Counted from the first letter of the stretch, positions 19,301 through 26,972 are shown. The stretch: DNA of 64,000 nucleotides from Candidatus Pseudobacter hemicellulosilyticus (GCA_029202545.1 CP119311.1:4340001-4404000), one strand, 5' to 3'. Notes: a model not told the origin generated them from the sequence alone. Numbers and translations: made by a program.

Positions 19301-19728
19301 TGCTGGTTGGCGTCAATGATGCGGCCGGTGACAGTAAATGCGGCATTGGTGACAGTTGGCGGCGGTGCTTCCCGAACCAGGATCAGGATATTGTAACCAC
19401 GCTGCCGGAATTCAAAATTGGCGGGCAGCAGTTCCTGTAAGGCCTGTTCTACGGAGATAGTGCGGCGTTCCAGGCTGGCGTAACCGGCGGCTTTAAGCTC
19501 GGCCGGATTGTAGACAAAGCGGAAAGGCGTCTGTGCTTCTATTTCCTGGAGTATCCTGTCCAGCGGCCTGTTGCGCGTCATGAGGCGGATATTCACCTGT
19601 TGCAGGTTGGGTATTTCCTGTGTAAGCGCAGGATGCCAGCAGCCGATGAACAATAAAAAACAGGTAATGAGTTTCCTGGTGGGCGCCGGGAAAAGGTTGG
19701 TTGATTGGGCAGGCAGTTTTTCCTTCAT
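16384..19728 (-). CDS. SusC-type TonB-dependent transducer with N-terminal STN domain
   Basis: Outer-membrane importer and signal transducer, 1114 residues. Order: signal peptide with core ITCFLLFIGCW; STN domain (about 47-118, VNIRLMTRNRPLDRILQEIE... to YNILILV); carboxypeptidase-regulatory-like domain (131-210); plug with NEVIVIGYGNVQRKRMAT and SVDILKDAASAAIYGSRGSNGVILMTSKQG; and a barrel ending FTLQVTF. STN domains in this family engage a FecR protein in the periplasm to report substrate binding; the FecR gene two genes downstream is the obvious partner. I took the ATG at 19728 (MKEKLPAQ), as the 17 residues of the longer reading look unlike coding sequence. It is the first gene of the operon ending at the terminator at 8507-8548. 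Confidence 0.94.
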   Translation of the reverse strand: MKEKLPAQSTNLFPAPTRKLITCFLLFIGCWHPALTQEIPNLQQVNIRLMTRNRPLDRILQEIEAQTPFRFVYNPAELKAAGYASLERRTISVEQALQELLPANFEFRQRGYNILILVREAPPPTVTNAAFTVTGRIIDANQQALPGVTITIKNSRNAAISNEQGNFVLYATRSDSLEISSIGFATITLPVQYQPMTILLSPNQRQALNEVIVIGYGNVQRKRMATAISTVSAAQLSERSASINIVEAMAGKIPGASIMLNSGKPGSSPTIKIRGTGSINASNAPLFVLDGIVGLDPVLIDPNIIQSVDILKDAASAAIYGSRGSNGVILMTSKQGVKNKSNIQFANRVSMGKLASEINLLDASGALEMIERQYAYTPGRLAPHKDPNNQFTRKNDLFYPDGTPRYNMNWQKEATRPAFSTNSSLTLRGGRDIMTSLVNISYKRQEGIMKNSYLEQINLFANLGWEVKPWLQLKTILNAGGLQSRNVDLNTLGFNAIREMYEYLPFIPVKYNDGSWSRKGDYPGAEQSENPLRLLNDVKSVTGQTYAMGNITGTVHLHKKLDLVTSFSGQLGGSYHNYFSAIGIFGFSDIQNGVAQRSNGQSGAWTNEDYLSYNDRFGKHRITALAGASWYFNAGSSTFAGSENFFDNLLGYNSLQSGAMPQGPSSQRQQNQMNSFFGRLLYDYDGRYLGGASFRVDGSSRFGKNNKYGYFPAVWGAWLVSGEEFFAGLHTPFNYLKLRVSWGITGNAEIGNYATLSLLNPSQVVFNGSQQPAVVLSNPGNRNLKWERGKQWNIGLDGSILEDHLSFSVEWYRKLTSDLLYNRQLPATTGYSSIYDNVGSILNHGLELSLRSRNITRARFSWSSGLNFFLSRSKVLHLNGDIIYNWAGRIMEGQPIDQYFGYYRLGTWQSSEAAEAARYGRKPGDIKYADNNKNGVKDAGDRIPLGSKMPRYQCDLTNTFSSGPFSLFLDISGMFGHKLANFPRYIMESPTTSVNSFSNVLKAWTPEQQQTNLPQLRLQSDGADNEMDNYYIEDGSFIRFRNIALSYELSPALLRKLHMEKCSIGINAENYLLFTKYRGYDPETTSFDGDLNQGVDVYQYPKAKTLSFTLQVTF

Positions 19729-19851
19729 ATGCAAATCGTTTGACTGCCACCGGTTGGCATAGCGGCAGCAGGGGATCACAGGAAAGGTTTTGCCATGGAA
19801 AAATGGTAAAATGGGTACCCAATATACATAAAGGTTTTTAACAGTAGGGGG

Positions 19852-19885
19852 AATAATAGGGAGCCGCCCGGCAATGGCGGCTCCC
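19852..19885 (-). terminator. Hairpin terminator after the beta-propeller gene
   Basis: Ten-base perfect inverted repeat GGGAGCCGCC (19859-19868) and complement (19876-19885) with a 7-base loop. On the minus strand it is followed by TATTATT. It sits 26 bp past the stop at 19912 and just upstream of the STN SusC. The T tract is short, so strength is uncertain. Confidence 0.65.
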
Positions 19886-19911
19886 GTTCTTTGACTTACG
19901 ATAAATGAAAC

Positions 19912-21336
19912 CTATTGCCAGTTGAATACTCTTACTACATAGGGGCGATACCTGTCGGCGCTGCCCGGGTTATTGAAATTGCTCCAGAAATCAACGGGGT
20001 TGATATTATAGGAGATCACCAGCTCTCCATAGCGGGAAAGCGCATGGTGCACTACCGAGTTATAGGAAATGAATTCCGGCTGGGAATACATTTCCGGGAT
20101 GCGGTATAGGGTCCGCTGGTTGGTAAAGGGGCCAATGGGGCTGCTGCCTTCCCAGATATCTATGTCCAGGCCAAAGCAGGAGGTCTGTGATACAAGGTAA
20201 AACTTACCGTTGTATTCAAACACGTTGGGCTGGGTGGCGTTGGAAACCAGGATGGGCTGGAGATCGTCCACACTGGCGGGTATGGTAGTTGTCCAGCCGG
20301 TCTTTGTGTAAAATTCCCAGTTGCCTGTAATATCATTGTTGGCTGCCCGGGCTACCATCAGGTTGGCCGCGCAGATACCGAAAGATTGGGTGGCATACAT
20401 ATAGGTGTAGCCGTCGTCACATTTGAAAATGCTGGCGTCAAAGGGCAGGGCGCCGATATATTTTTTGCGGATGATATTGGTCTGTTGCAGATCGGGCAGG
20501 GAGAAGACCGCCACATCTGTGGCCTGGTGCTGGAGCGTGCCGGTATTGTCCAGTACCAGGTGGCCCATGACCATCTGAACGGAATTGCCCAGCACCTGAG
20601 CAGGCCCACCCCAGTACAGTTCCTGGTCGCCATTGGTAACACCAGGCACAGTGACCCAGGTTTTGGCCTTGCCATCGCTGCCGGTTGGATTGAGCTGGCT
20701 ATAGGAAGTAGCTGCGGTGGATTTCCCCAGCTGGATAAAGCCGGCATTACGGACAAAGACGTTATCGGTCCGGTTGCGGTCGGCGCTGACGGATCCAAAA
20801 AAGCTGTCCTGGAAAGACCATAGCACATTGCCATTGGGCAGGAGCGTAGTGACGCAGCCGTCACCGCCGTTCCAGCCGGAGTAGCGGGTGAGGTACCTGT
20901 TGTATACAGTATCATGGAATACCAGGAGGTTGGCTTCCCAGTTACCGGTATTGGGGATGGCCACCAGGCTATCGTAGATATTGGTGACCTCGGTGATCTC
21001 TACCTGCCAGTCGCGGGTAGCGCCATCCTGGCCAGTCACCTTATAGGTATATTTATTATTGCTGGCGGCAAAGTTGATGGCTGTACCGGAAGCGGGGGTG
21101 ATGGACGCGCCTTCGGACACCATGATACGCGGCGTGATGGCGGTCAGATCAGTACCCTTGGGCATATTGATATGCACCCGGCTGGTATCCACGGTACGGG
21201 TGATCTCCGTTTTACCGAGCTGGTTGGGCACTGTAAAGAATAGGATGGCTTTTTCATGAGGCTGGTGTTCAAGGTCCTGTTTATGGCAACCGCCCAACAG
21301 GATCAGGCCCAGCATTAGAGGCAGCAGCAAACGCAT
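19912..21336 (-). CDS. Lipoprotein with Ig-like and five-bladed beta-propeller domains (DUF5005-like)
   Basis: 474-residue lipoprotein (lipobox LLGGC, Cys17). Residues about 25-105 form a cadherin/DUF5018-like segment (PKGTDLTAITPRIMVSEGASITPASG ... YKVTGQDGATRDWQVEI). The rest resembles the five-bladed propeller of clan GH-F/J enzymes and the related DUF5005 group: NGNVLWSFQDSFFG near 165, GGDGCVTTLLP, and later DDLQPILVSNATQPNVFEYNGKFYLVSQ, typical of furanosidase-like blades. I cannot assign catalytic residues with confidence, so it may be a glycoside hydrolase or only a binding protein. It lies between two GH92-containing units; co-operation with them is inferred. It probably has its own promoter in the 229-bp upstream gap. 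Confidence 0.7.
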   Translation of the reverse strand: MRLLLPLMLGLILLGGCHKQDLEHQPHEKAILFFTVPNQLGKTEITRTVDTSRVHINMPKGTDLTAITPRIMVSEGASITPASGTAINFAASNNKYTYKVTGQDGATRDWQVEITEVTNIYDSLVAIPNTGNWEANLLVFHDTVYNRYLTRYSGWNGGDGCVTTLLPNGNVLWSFQDSFFGSVSADRNRTDNVFVRNAGFIQLGKSTAATSYSQLNPTGSDGKAKTWVTVPGVTNGDQELYWGGPAQVLGNSVQMVMGHLVLDNTGTLQHQATDVAVFSLPDLQQTNIIRKKYIGALPFDASIFKCDDGYTYMYATQSFGICAANLMVARAANNDITGNWEFYTKTGWTTTIPASVDDLQPILVSNATQPNVFEYNGKFYLVSQTSCFGLDIDIWEGSSPIGPFTNQRTLYRIPEMYSQPEFISYNSVVHHALSRYGELVISYNINPVDFWSNFNNPGSADRYRPYVVRVFNWQ

Positions 21337-21352
21337 GGCAGATAGGTGTTTA

Positions 21353-21379
21353 GTGACATAATGAATGGTATAATGTCAC
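21353..21379 (-). promoter_or_regulatory. Inverted repeat upstream of the propeller lipoprotein (possible operator)
   Basis: GTGACAT at 21353-21359 and its exact complement ATGTCAC at 21373-21379, with a 13-base spacer. It begins 17 bp before the ATG at 21336. A second perfect hairpin (ATAGCGG/CCGCTAT, 4-base loop) lies at 21384-21401. Together they look like an operator and/or leader structure, but no regulator is known and chance is not excluded. Confidence 0.3.
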
Positions 21380-21423
21380 GGCAATAGCGGCAAACCGCTA
21401 TCGGTGGGCAAAAAAGCAGGCTA

Positions 21424-21453
21424 TAAAAATAATAGGCGGCCGTTGGGCCGCCT
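21424..21453 (-). terminator. Hairpin terminator after the Gln-type GH92 gene
   Basis: Perfect AGGCGGCC / GGCCGCCT arms at 21434-21441 and 21446-21453 with loop GTTG, followed on the minus strand by ATTATTTTTA. It is about 110 bp past the stop at 21566, which is rather far, but there is no other gene in between. The rest of the 21454-21565 gap shows nothing else. Confidence 0.6.
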
Positions 21454-21565
21454 GCTATTTTATGATAATATGGAAGGAATAGTTTGTTTGTTGGTTTACC
21501 CGGCCGGGCTAACCGTGCAGCCGCTGTTGCCTGATTGTTGGGATCGGCGTTGCTGGTTCCCGCAG

Positions 21566-23614
21566 TTATTCCAGGGTAGTGATCCAGCGCTCTGTAGCCT
21601 GATCGGTTACAGGCTTTGCTGCTGCCGTGATCACCAGCTTACCACCGGCGGCCAGCTCTTCCTGGGTGAGGTAGTTGCGGGGCAGCACCTTGCCGTCCAG
21701 CACCACTTTACTGATGTAAATATTCTTCTCTGCATAGTTCTGTACGGTGATCTGCAGCGGTTTTTTACCGGGCCATTGCAGGGTCACTGTGGGGAACAGC
21801 GGTACGTTGAGGTAGTAGACCGGCCAGCCCACACAGGCGGGGTGAATACCTGCGGCGGTGAAAACGAACCAGGCAGACATGGCGCCGGCATCATCGTCCA
21901 TGGTTCGTATATAACTCTTGGGCTCGTTCTTGTAGATGCGGTCTACAAAGGGATCAATGCCTTTGCTGTTATCATTGAAATAATACTGTACTACGGTATC
22001 TGCTGCATAGGCATGCATCAGCTGCTGGGATTTCCAGTACTGGCTGGTCATATTGTACATGAGCGGCACCTGGAGGTCGGGCTCGTTGGCGTGGTTGTAC
22101 AGGTCGCGGCGGAAGAACTCATCCAGTTGTTCCAGGTATTTCTCTTCGCCGCCTGTCAGCTCTATGAGGCCCTTTACATCAAAAGGAACAAACCAGCGAT
22201 ACTGCCAGATGGTGCCCTGGTAGAGGCCGCGGGCCTGCATGCGGTCTACATCATTCCTGGAAAGGTCTTTGAAATCCTTTTCCCAGTATTTTTTATAGTC
22301 AAGGGCTTTCTGAAGGTATTTGTCCGCCAGTTCCTGTTCTCCGGAGAGTTTGAAGATCTCCCCTACGGCCCAGGCGTCATAGCTGGCTTCCAGGGCTTTG
22401 TCAGGTGAGCCGAAATCGAGCCCTTCCACTTCTTTCAGCAGACCGGCTTTGATGGCGGTTATATCCACTTTGTACCCTTTGCGCATAGCATCCAGCAGTA
22501 CTACCAGGGCATGCTCTGTGCGAACAGTATTGGAGGGTTCGGTCTGTGTGGCGTAGTTCTTTTTGCCGCGCAGGAATAGCTCAGCAATGGAGGTTACCAT
22601 GTCCTGGTACTCGGTGGGGTATAGGAGCGAGAGCAGCGGTAATTGCGTGCGGTAGTTGTCCCAGATGGCCCAGCCGTTATAGCGTTTGTTGCCGGATTGT
22701 TGCAGGGAACCATCGGTGGCGCGGTACTGCCCGTCGGGCTCGGAAATATCATAAGGCGATTGCAGGGTACGGTAGAGGAGCGAATAGAACAGGGCTGCAC
22801 GCGGGGTATTGCCGCTGACCTGGAACCGGCCCAGCTGCTTTTCCCAGGCCTGGTCGGCCGCCAGTTTCATGGCTGCAAAGGGCAGGGGCGAGAGCGCCTG
22901 TTTAGCATAGTCTTCATTGACAGAAGACAGTCCTATGCGAAGTTCCACTTCAGTGGCGGCAGCAGGGACTTCCACGGTCAGCCGGTGATCGCCGTCGTCG
23001 TTGATAGTGACAGCCCGGTTGAACTGTAGCTGATAATAGTAGCGGTATTTACCGGCATTGCAGGTGGTCTTGGCTTCTACCCAGCCGCTGATGGTATTGC
23101 CGGAAATAGTATGTTCTTCAGCTACAAAGCTATTGGCCAGGGTATGGCTCAGGTCTACCTGGAAGCCTTTTTTACCGGCGGGAAAACGGTATTGGTGGAG
23201 GCCGGCGCGTTCCTTCACTGTGAAAGCGGCGCTGATGCCATTGGCAAAAGAAACGGCATAATAGCCGGGGGAGCCGGCTTCACTGATCTTCATCAGTTTG
23301 CTGCTGTCCTTATTGCCGAGAAAGGGTTTTACCAGGATATTGCCGCCGCTGCCCATGCAGCCCACGCCTTCAAAGCAGGTATGGGCAAAGCCACGGAATT
23401 CTTTGGCGGCGTATTCATAGCCGGTGTGGATATGCGGGTAGGTCTGCGGCACAATGCTGAGCATACTGAAAGGGTAAGATGCCGCGGGAGAAAGCTGTCC
23501 ATGATCAGCGGAACTGCCCAGGAATACATTGACCTGAGGGGTGATCTTTTTTTGTTGCGCCAGGGAAGGCAGTGCCAGGGTCAGGAGTAAGGGCCAGATT
23601 AAAATTCGTTTCAT
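21566..23614 (-). CDS. GH92 glycosidase with Gln in place of the catalytic acid
   Basis: Exported GH92 protein of 682 residues; signal peptide ends LPSLAQ, and the ATG at 23614 was chosen because it starts that peptide cleanly. Family marks: NVFLGSSADHGQLSPAASYPFSM near 30, GYEYAAKEFRGFAHTCFEGVGC at 65-86, YNGWAIWDNYRTQLPLLSL at 312, NHANEPDLQVPLMY at 507-520, and RTMDDDAGAMSAW with Asp573-575 as the base region. Where the GH92 at 11519-13804 has YTEGNAW, this one has LYQGTIW, so Gln466 replaces the general-acid Glu. A described GH92 subgroup with this Gln hydrolyses mannose-alpha-1-phosphate diesters, where the phosphate leaving group needs no acid help. I therefore predict activity on mannosyl-phosphate caps, as in fungal phosphomannan. 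No SusCD is directly attached. Confidence 0.88.
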   Translation of the reverse strand: MKRILIWPLLLTLALPSLAQQKKITPQVNVFLGSSADHGQLSPAASYPFSMLSIVPQTYPHIHTGYEYAAKEFRGFAHTCFEGVGCMGSGGNILVKPFLGNKDSSKLMKISEAGSPGYYAVSFANGISAAFTVKERAGLHQYRFPAGKKGFQVDLSHTLANSFVAEEHTISGNTISGWVEAKTTCNAGKYRYYYQLQFNRAVTINDDGDHRLTVEVPAAATEVELRIGLSSVNEDYAKQALSPLPFAAMKLAADQAWEKQLGRFQVSGNTPRAALFYSLLYRTLQSPYDISEPDGQYRATDGSLQQSGNKRYNGWAIWDNYRTQLPLLSLLYPTEYQDMVTSIAELFLRGKKNYATQTEPSNTVRTEHALVVLLDAMRKGYKVDITAIKAGLLKEVEGLDFGSPDKALEASYDAWAVGEIFKLSGEQELADKYLQKALDYKKYWEKDFKDLSRNDVDRMQARGLYQGTIWQYRWFVPFDVKGLIELTGGEEKYLEQLDEFFRRDLYNHANEPDLQVPLMYNMTSQYWKSQQLMHAYAADTVVQYYFNDNSKGIDPFVDRIYKNEPKSYIRTMDDDAGAMSAWFVFTAAGIHPACVGWPVYYLNVPLFPTVTLQWPGKKPLQITVQNYAEKNIYISKVVLDGKVLPRNYLTQEELAAGGKLVITAAAKPVTDQATERWITTLE

Positions 23615-23695
23615 ATCATTTCTTTTCCATGCTTGCTTTATTGGCAAGGGGCCGAAAAGTACAAAAACTAATCGGAACAGCGAATAACGGGACAG

Positions 23696-25237
23696 TTATT
23701 GAAAGAAGCTGCTGAGCATATTCTGAAGGAAACTGGCCAGCAGTGGAGAGGATACCACCAGCAGCTGGCTGATCAGCGAGACAATATTTTTCAGCAGGTT
23801 TTGCCAGCCGGGTGTTGATGTGTCTTCTCCTGGCCGGGAAAGATCCGGGAAGCTGGCGTTCATCTCCATGATCCTGAATTTGACCGGCAGCACAAAAATA
23901 GCCAGCAGGATACTGTGCAGGCCACCATAGAGGTAAACAAAATCATTTGAAAGATAATCGGTCCCGGTAACGGCCTTATAATACCTGAACAGTTCAAGGG
24001 AGTTAGTAGCCTGGAGCATACTGGCCACCCAGAAGATCAGTACGGACAGTACCAGTGTGGCCATGCCGAAGAAGAGATTGAAAAATGTTTTCCCCTTCTT
24101 ATGCTGTTCAGTCAGTAGTTGTAACTGCTGGCTGAGGAGTTGCAATGCCGGCAGTTTGTCGATGGCGGCCAGCCTGGCTTCATCGGCCCCTGCAAGAATG
24201 GTTTCGGCCTGCTTTTTCTGCTTCAGCTCCGCTGCTTTACTGTTTATTTTTTTATGGAGCTGGTGCAGGGTGTCTCCCAGGTACAGGTAGCCTGCCAGGC
24301 AAAGCCAGGCTACTATATAACCCAGGATGGCATAAATAGTGAGCCTGCAGGCAAAGCCCTGCATGAAAAAGGATTCCCTGATGACCCATTCATCAATGAT
24401 GCCATCATAAAGGATCATACAAAACAGGCCCAGCGCAATGCCGGAATAAATAAATGATTGAGGCAGCCTGCTGGTTGTGCCGGCTTCTTTGTGGAGGTCC
24501 CTGATATTGCTGAATGTGGAAAAGCCAACGGGCACCATGACCAGCCACATGACCATTTGCAGGATGCCAAGAAATAGCCAGAGTGCAAAGCCAGGATATT
24601 TCCGGAAGAAAGCCAGGCTGGTGCTGTATTCCCTGCTGGTGATGGGATTGCTGATGCTGAATGTGTCGGTAGCGATCTCTGGTTCGTAATAGCCAAATAG
24701 AATAGTAGGGGTAGCCTCTGCAGTATCGATGATATGTTCCAGTACCAGGGGATGGACGCTAAGCCTGCTTGCCTCCAGCGTATCGGCTTTCCGGTAAAGC
24801 TGGTTGAAGCGTCTTATTACCAGCTGTTGTTGAATTTTGCTGATGGAGTCTATCCGTTCAATGAATTTAACGGCAAGCTCATCATTTTTTTCTTTTTCCT
24901 GAGGATCGGCTTTTAAGTTCCTGACGGAATCCAGGGAAATGGAATCCTGTTTTTTTACATTCCTGAGATATGTTTCCAGCCTGCTTGTGGCCTGGTTTTC
25001 AGCCTGGTTGAAATTGAGATTGATCTCATGAAATCTATTCTCGCTGTCACAGGGGTAGCCCAGCAGGAGGTATACTGAGAGTATCAGGCCCAGAATGCCT
25101 GCACAAACGGGCGCCCAGATACTGGAGCTGAACCCGTCATATGCCTTGCCGAAGCGTTGCTGCCAGGATGGTTTGTCAACGGGTGCATTGTCATTCTGAG
25201 CAGGCTGAGTCGTATTGCCGGGAGTTGGGTTGTCCAT
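23696..25237 (-). CDS. Unrecognised multi-pass membrane protein
   Basis: 513 residues; I do not recognise the family. The N-terminal 37 residues are polar and rich in Asn, Pro and Gln. Helix 1 is at about 38-61, followed by a roughly 150-residue soluble loop with heptad-like charged stretches (FNQAENQATSRLETYLRNVKKQDSI in part). Six further hydrophobic segments follow, centred at about 225, 260, 300, 390, 430 and 485. A coiled-coil-like Lys/Gln-rich stretch (SKAAELKQKKQAETILAGADEARL in part) lies between helices 4 and 5. No catalytic motif, nucleotide-binding loop or transporter signature is visible. The neighbour upstream is a tiny ORF; the GH92 downstream is 81 bp away and may share the transcript. 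Confidence 0.75.
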   Translation of the reverse strand: MDNPTPGNTTQPAQNDNAPVDKPSWQQRFGKAYDGFSSSIWAPVCAGILGLILSVYLLLGYPCDSENRFHEINLNFNQAENQATSRLETYLRNVKKQDSISLDSVRNLKADPQEKEKNDELAVKFIERIDSISKIQQQLVIRRFNQLYRKADTLEASRLSVHPLVLEHIIDTAEATPTILFGYYEPEIATDTFSISNPITSREYSTSLAFFRKYPGFALWLFLGILQMVMWLVMVPVGFSTFSNIRDLHKEAGTTSRLPQSFIYSGIALGLFCMILYDGIIDEWVIRESFFMQGFACRLTIYAILGYIVAWLCLAGYLYLGDTLHQLHKKINSKAAELKQKKQAETILAGADEARLAAIDKLPALQLLSQQLQLLTEQHKKGKTFFNLFFGMATLVLSVLIFWVASMLQATNSLELFRYYKAVTGTDYLSNDFVYLYGGLHSILLAIFVLPVKFRIMEMNASFPDLSRPGEDTSTPGWQNLLKNIVSLISQLLVVSSPLLASFLQNMLSSFFQ

Positions 25238-25257
25238 CCGGTTATTTGTTTATTTTA

Positions 25258-25398
25258 CTATGAATTGAAGGGAATAAATTCGGTACTCAGCCTTGCAATG
25301 CTATTCCTGTTCAGTACAATGCTTACCGTTTCCGGTGCCTGGCCCAAGCTGTTGATAAAGGTCAATAAGGTTGACAGGGAGTAGACAAACTTTTTCAT
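25258..25398 (-). CDS. Possible small exported peptide ORF (46 aa)
   Basis: The reverse strand from the ATG at 25398 gives 46 codons: MKKFVYSLSTLLTFINSLGQ followed by a short tail ending in IPFNS. The first 20 residues look like a signal peptide. It ends 20 bp before the membrane-protein ATG, so the two could be co-transcribed. It may be a genuine small secreted peptide, the stub of a decayed gene, or chance. The remaining gap, 25399-25575, shows no gene or convincing terminator. Confidence 0.3.
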   Translation of the reverse strand: MKKFVYSLSTLLTFINSLGQAPETVSIVLNRNSIARLSTEFIPFNS

Positions 25399-25575
25399 CG
25401 GGTTAAAATTAGCAGCAATACCTGCCTGTGAAAAGCGTGAAAACACCCTTTACCTGCGCGTTTTTATTAATGCCGGAGCCTGTCACTTTCATTGGAAAGC
25501 GGCCGGAATAATTGCGCCCATAACACAAATGATTGGCTGGTTGTGCAATCGGGGACAGCACAAAAAATACAGGAA

Positions 25576-26205
25576 CTATCCCTTCAAACAGTAATCCACC
25601 ACATACCGGAAGCTTTTGGTGGTTGGGAGGCCGGAGACCTGGTCATTATAGAATCCGATGCGGTCAAACAGGACCACTTCCATGCCCAGCTCTATGCCGG
25701 CTTTGATCTCAGATTCCAGGTCGTCACCTACTACCAGGACTTCTTCAGGCTTATAGCCCTGACCGAGGCAGATCCTTTCAAAGACAATTTTCTTGGTATC
25801 GGTGGAGGTCTGCGGGTCCACAATATGGATGGCGGTAAAATCCTTTTCAATGCCCAGCTGCTGTATTTTGCTCCACTGCATATTCCGGTAACCCGATGTT
25901 ACCAGGTATTTGTTCATGGGCAGGGTGCGCAGCAGGGCATAATCATCAAAAGGCTGCATGGGTTTATCATAGGTCAGGTTGGTCAGGATGGCATCGCATT
26001 GTTTGGTCAGCGCATGGGAGAACCTGTGTTTCTTTGCTATCAGGTGGAAGGGTTTCCGCATCACATCCGCACGGATATCAGCCATTTTATCCGGGAATTC
26101 GCCGGAAGCTTCAATGGCCTGCAGCAGGGGAGTAAAGAGATGGTCCCCGATGCTGGATACGGGATAAATGGTATTGTCCAGGTCTACAATGATTGCCTTC
26201 TTCAT
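25576..26205 (-). CDS. HAD-superfamily hydrolase (phosphatase-like)
   Basis: Cytoplasmic Mg-dependent phosphatase-type enzyme, 209 residues. Motif I is VDLDNTIY with Asp8 (nucleophile) and Asp10 (acid/base). A helical cap spans roughly 15-85. Motif II is the Ser in VTSGYRN near 100, motif III a Lys in the QTSTDTKKIVFE region, and motif IV is VVGDDLESEIKAG near 160. This is the layout of HAD subfamily IA, which includes pyrimidine 5'-nucleotidases and phosphoglycolate phosphatases. The substrate cannot be assigned. It is divergent from the cold-shock gene across a 311-bp gap. Confidence 0.88.
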   Translation of the reverse strand: MKKAIIVDLDNTIYPVSSIGDHLFTPLLQAIEASGEFPDKMADIRADVMRKPFHLIAKKHRFSHALTKQCDAILTNLTYDKPMQPFDDYALLRTLPMNKYLVTSGYRNMQWSKIQQLGIEKDFTAIHIVDPQTSTDTKKIVFERICLGQGYKPEEVLVVGDDLESEIKAGIELGMEVVLFDRIGFYNDQVSGLPTTKSFRYVVDYCLKG

Positions 26206-26365
26206 ACTGCCGGATTTGTATAAAGGTACCCCAATATTTATTGTCTTCCATTGCTATGGCGGATTTGGGGCATTCTGCCGGCTGGAATGGCAGGGGGATC
26301 CTGCGCTTTAAACAGGCCTATTTCCGGGCGAACAGTCCCTTCCCATGAAATTGCGTAAAAAATGG

Positions 26366-26373
26366 TATCTTTG
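26366..26373 (+). promoter_or_regulatory. Candidate promoter -7 box of the cold-shock-domain gene
   Basis: TATCTTTG matches the Bacteroidota -7 consensus TAnnTTTG exactly; no good -33 TTTG is seen at the expected distance. It would place the transcript start near 26380, giving a leader of about 135 bases before the ATG at 26517. The rest of the 26206-26516 gap holds no gene I can support. Confidence 0.4.
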
Positions 26374-26516
26374 CATCCTTATTCTCCTCCTACGTCTTTG
26401 GACATTCTTAACAACTGACATAGCAAGGTCATAAGCGGGCCTGAACGAATACTGGAAATAATTCATTAGTTGCAAGATTAAACTCCTGCCAGGGCAGGAT
26501 TCACCAAATACACAAT

Positions 26517-26972
26517 ATGGCAAAATCACAGGAAACATTCTCCAAAAAACAACGCGAAAAGCAACGTTTAAAGAAACAGCAGGATAAGGAAGAAAAGCGG
26601 AAAGAAAGAAAAGGCGAGAAAAAAGAGGGCAAATCCCTCTCGGATATGATGGCTTATCTTGATGAAAACGGAAATCTCACAGATACACCGGTAGATCCAA
26701 GCAAGAAAAGAGTTTTTGAACTGGAGGATATTCCTGTTGGCGTTCCGAAACTGGAAGAGCGGGCGCCTGATGAGCCAAGAACGGGTATTGTTGCTTTTTT
26801 CAATGAGCATAAAGGTTTTGGCTTTATTAACGACTCGGAAACCCGCGAACGGATTTTCGTGCACGTTAATGAACTGTCAGCGCCCATCAAAGAAAATGAT
26901 AAGGTAAGCTATATACCTGAAAGAGGTCCCAAAGGCCCCATCGCTACAAACGTGACGCTTGTTCAAAAATAA
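26517..26972 (+). CDS. Cold-shock-domain protein with basic N-terminal extension
   Basis: RNA-binding protein of 151 residues. Residues 1-40 are extremely Lys/Arg/Glu-rich (QREKQRLKKQQDKEEKRKER...), probably disordered and RNA-binding. Residues about 88-150 form a cold-shock domain: TGIVAFFNEHKGFGFIND carries RNP1 (KGFGFI), and RERIFVHVNEL carries RNP2. The domain ends with PKGPIATNVTLVQK. Such proteins act as RNA chaperones in cold or at growth transition. It is followed in the same direction by a small unknown gene and an RRM protein, a likely RNA-metabolism cluster. Confidence 0.9.
   Translation: MAKSQETFSKKQREKQRLKKQQDKEEKRKERKGEKKEGKSLSDMMAYLDENGNLTDTPVDPSKKRVFELEDIPVGVPKLEERAPDEPRTGIVAFFNEHKGFGFINDSETRERIFVHVNELSAPIKENDKVSYIPERGPKGPIATNVTLVQK

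Noticed and set aside
18148..19440. 430-codon plus-strand open frame opposite the STN SusC
   Set aside because: Antisense shadow; the minus frame has STN, plug and barrel signatures.
25541..25563. TTGTGC/GCACAA inverted repeat after the HAD gene as a terminator
   Set aside because: Only a 6-bp stem with an 11-base loop and no T tract on the relevant strand.
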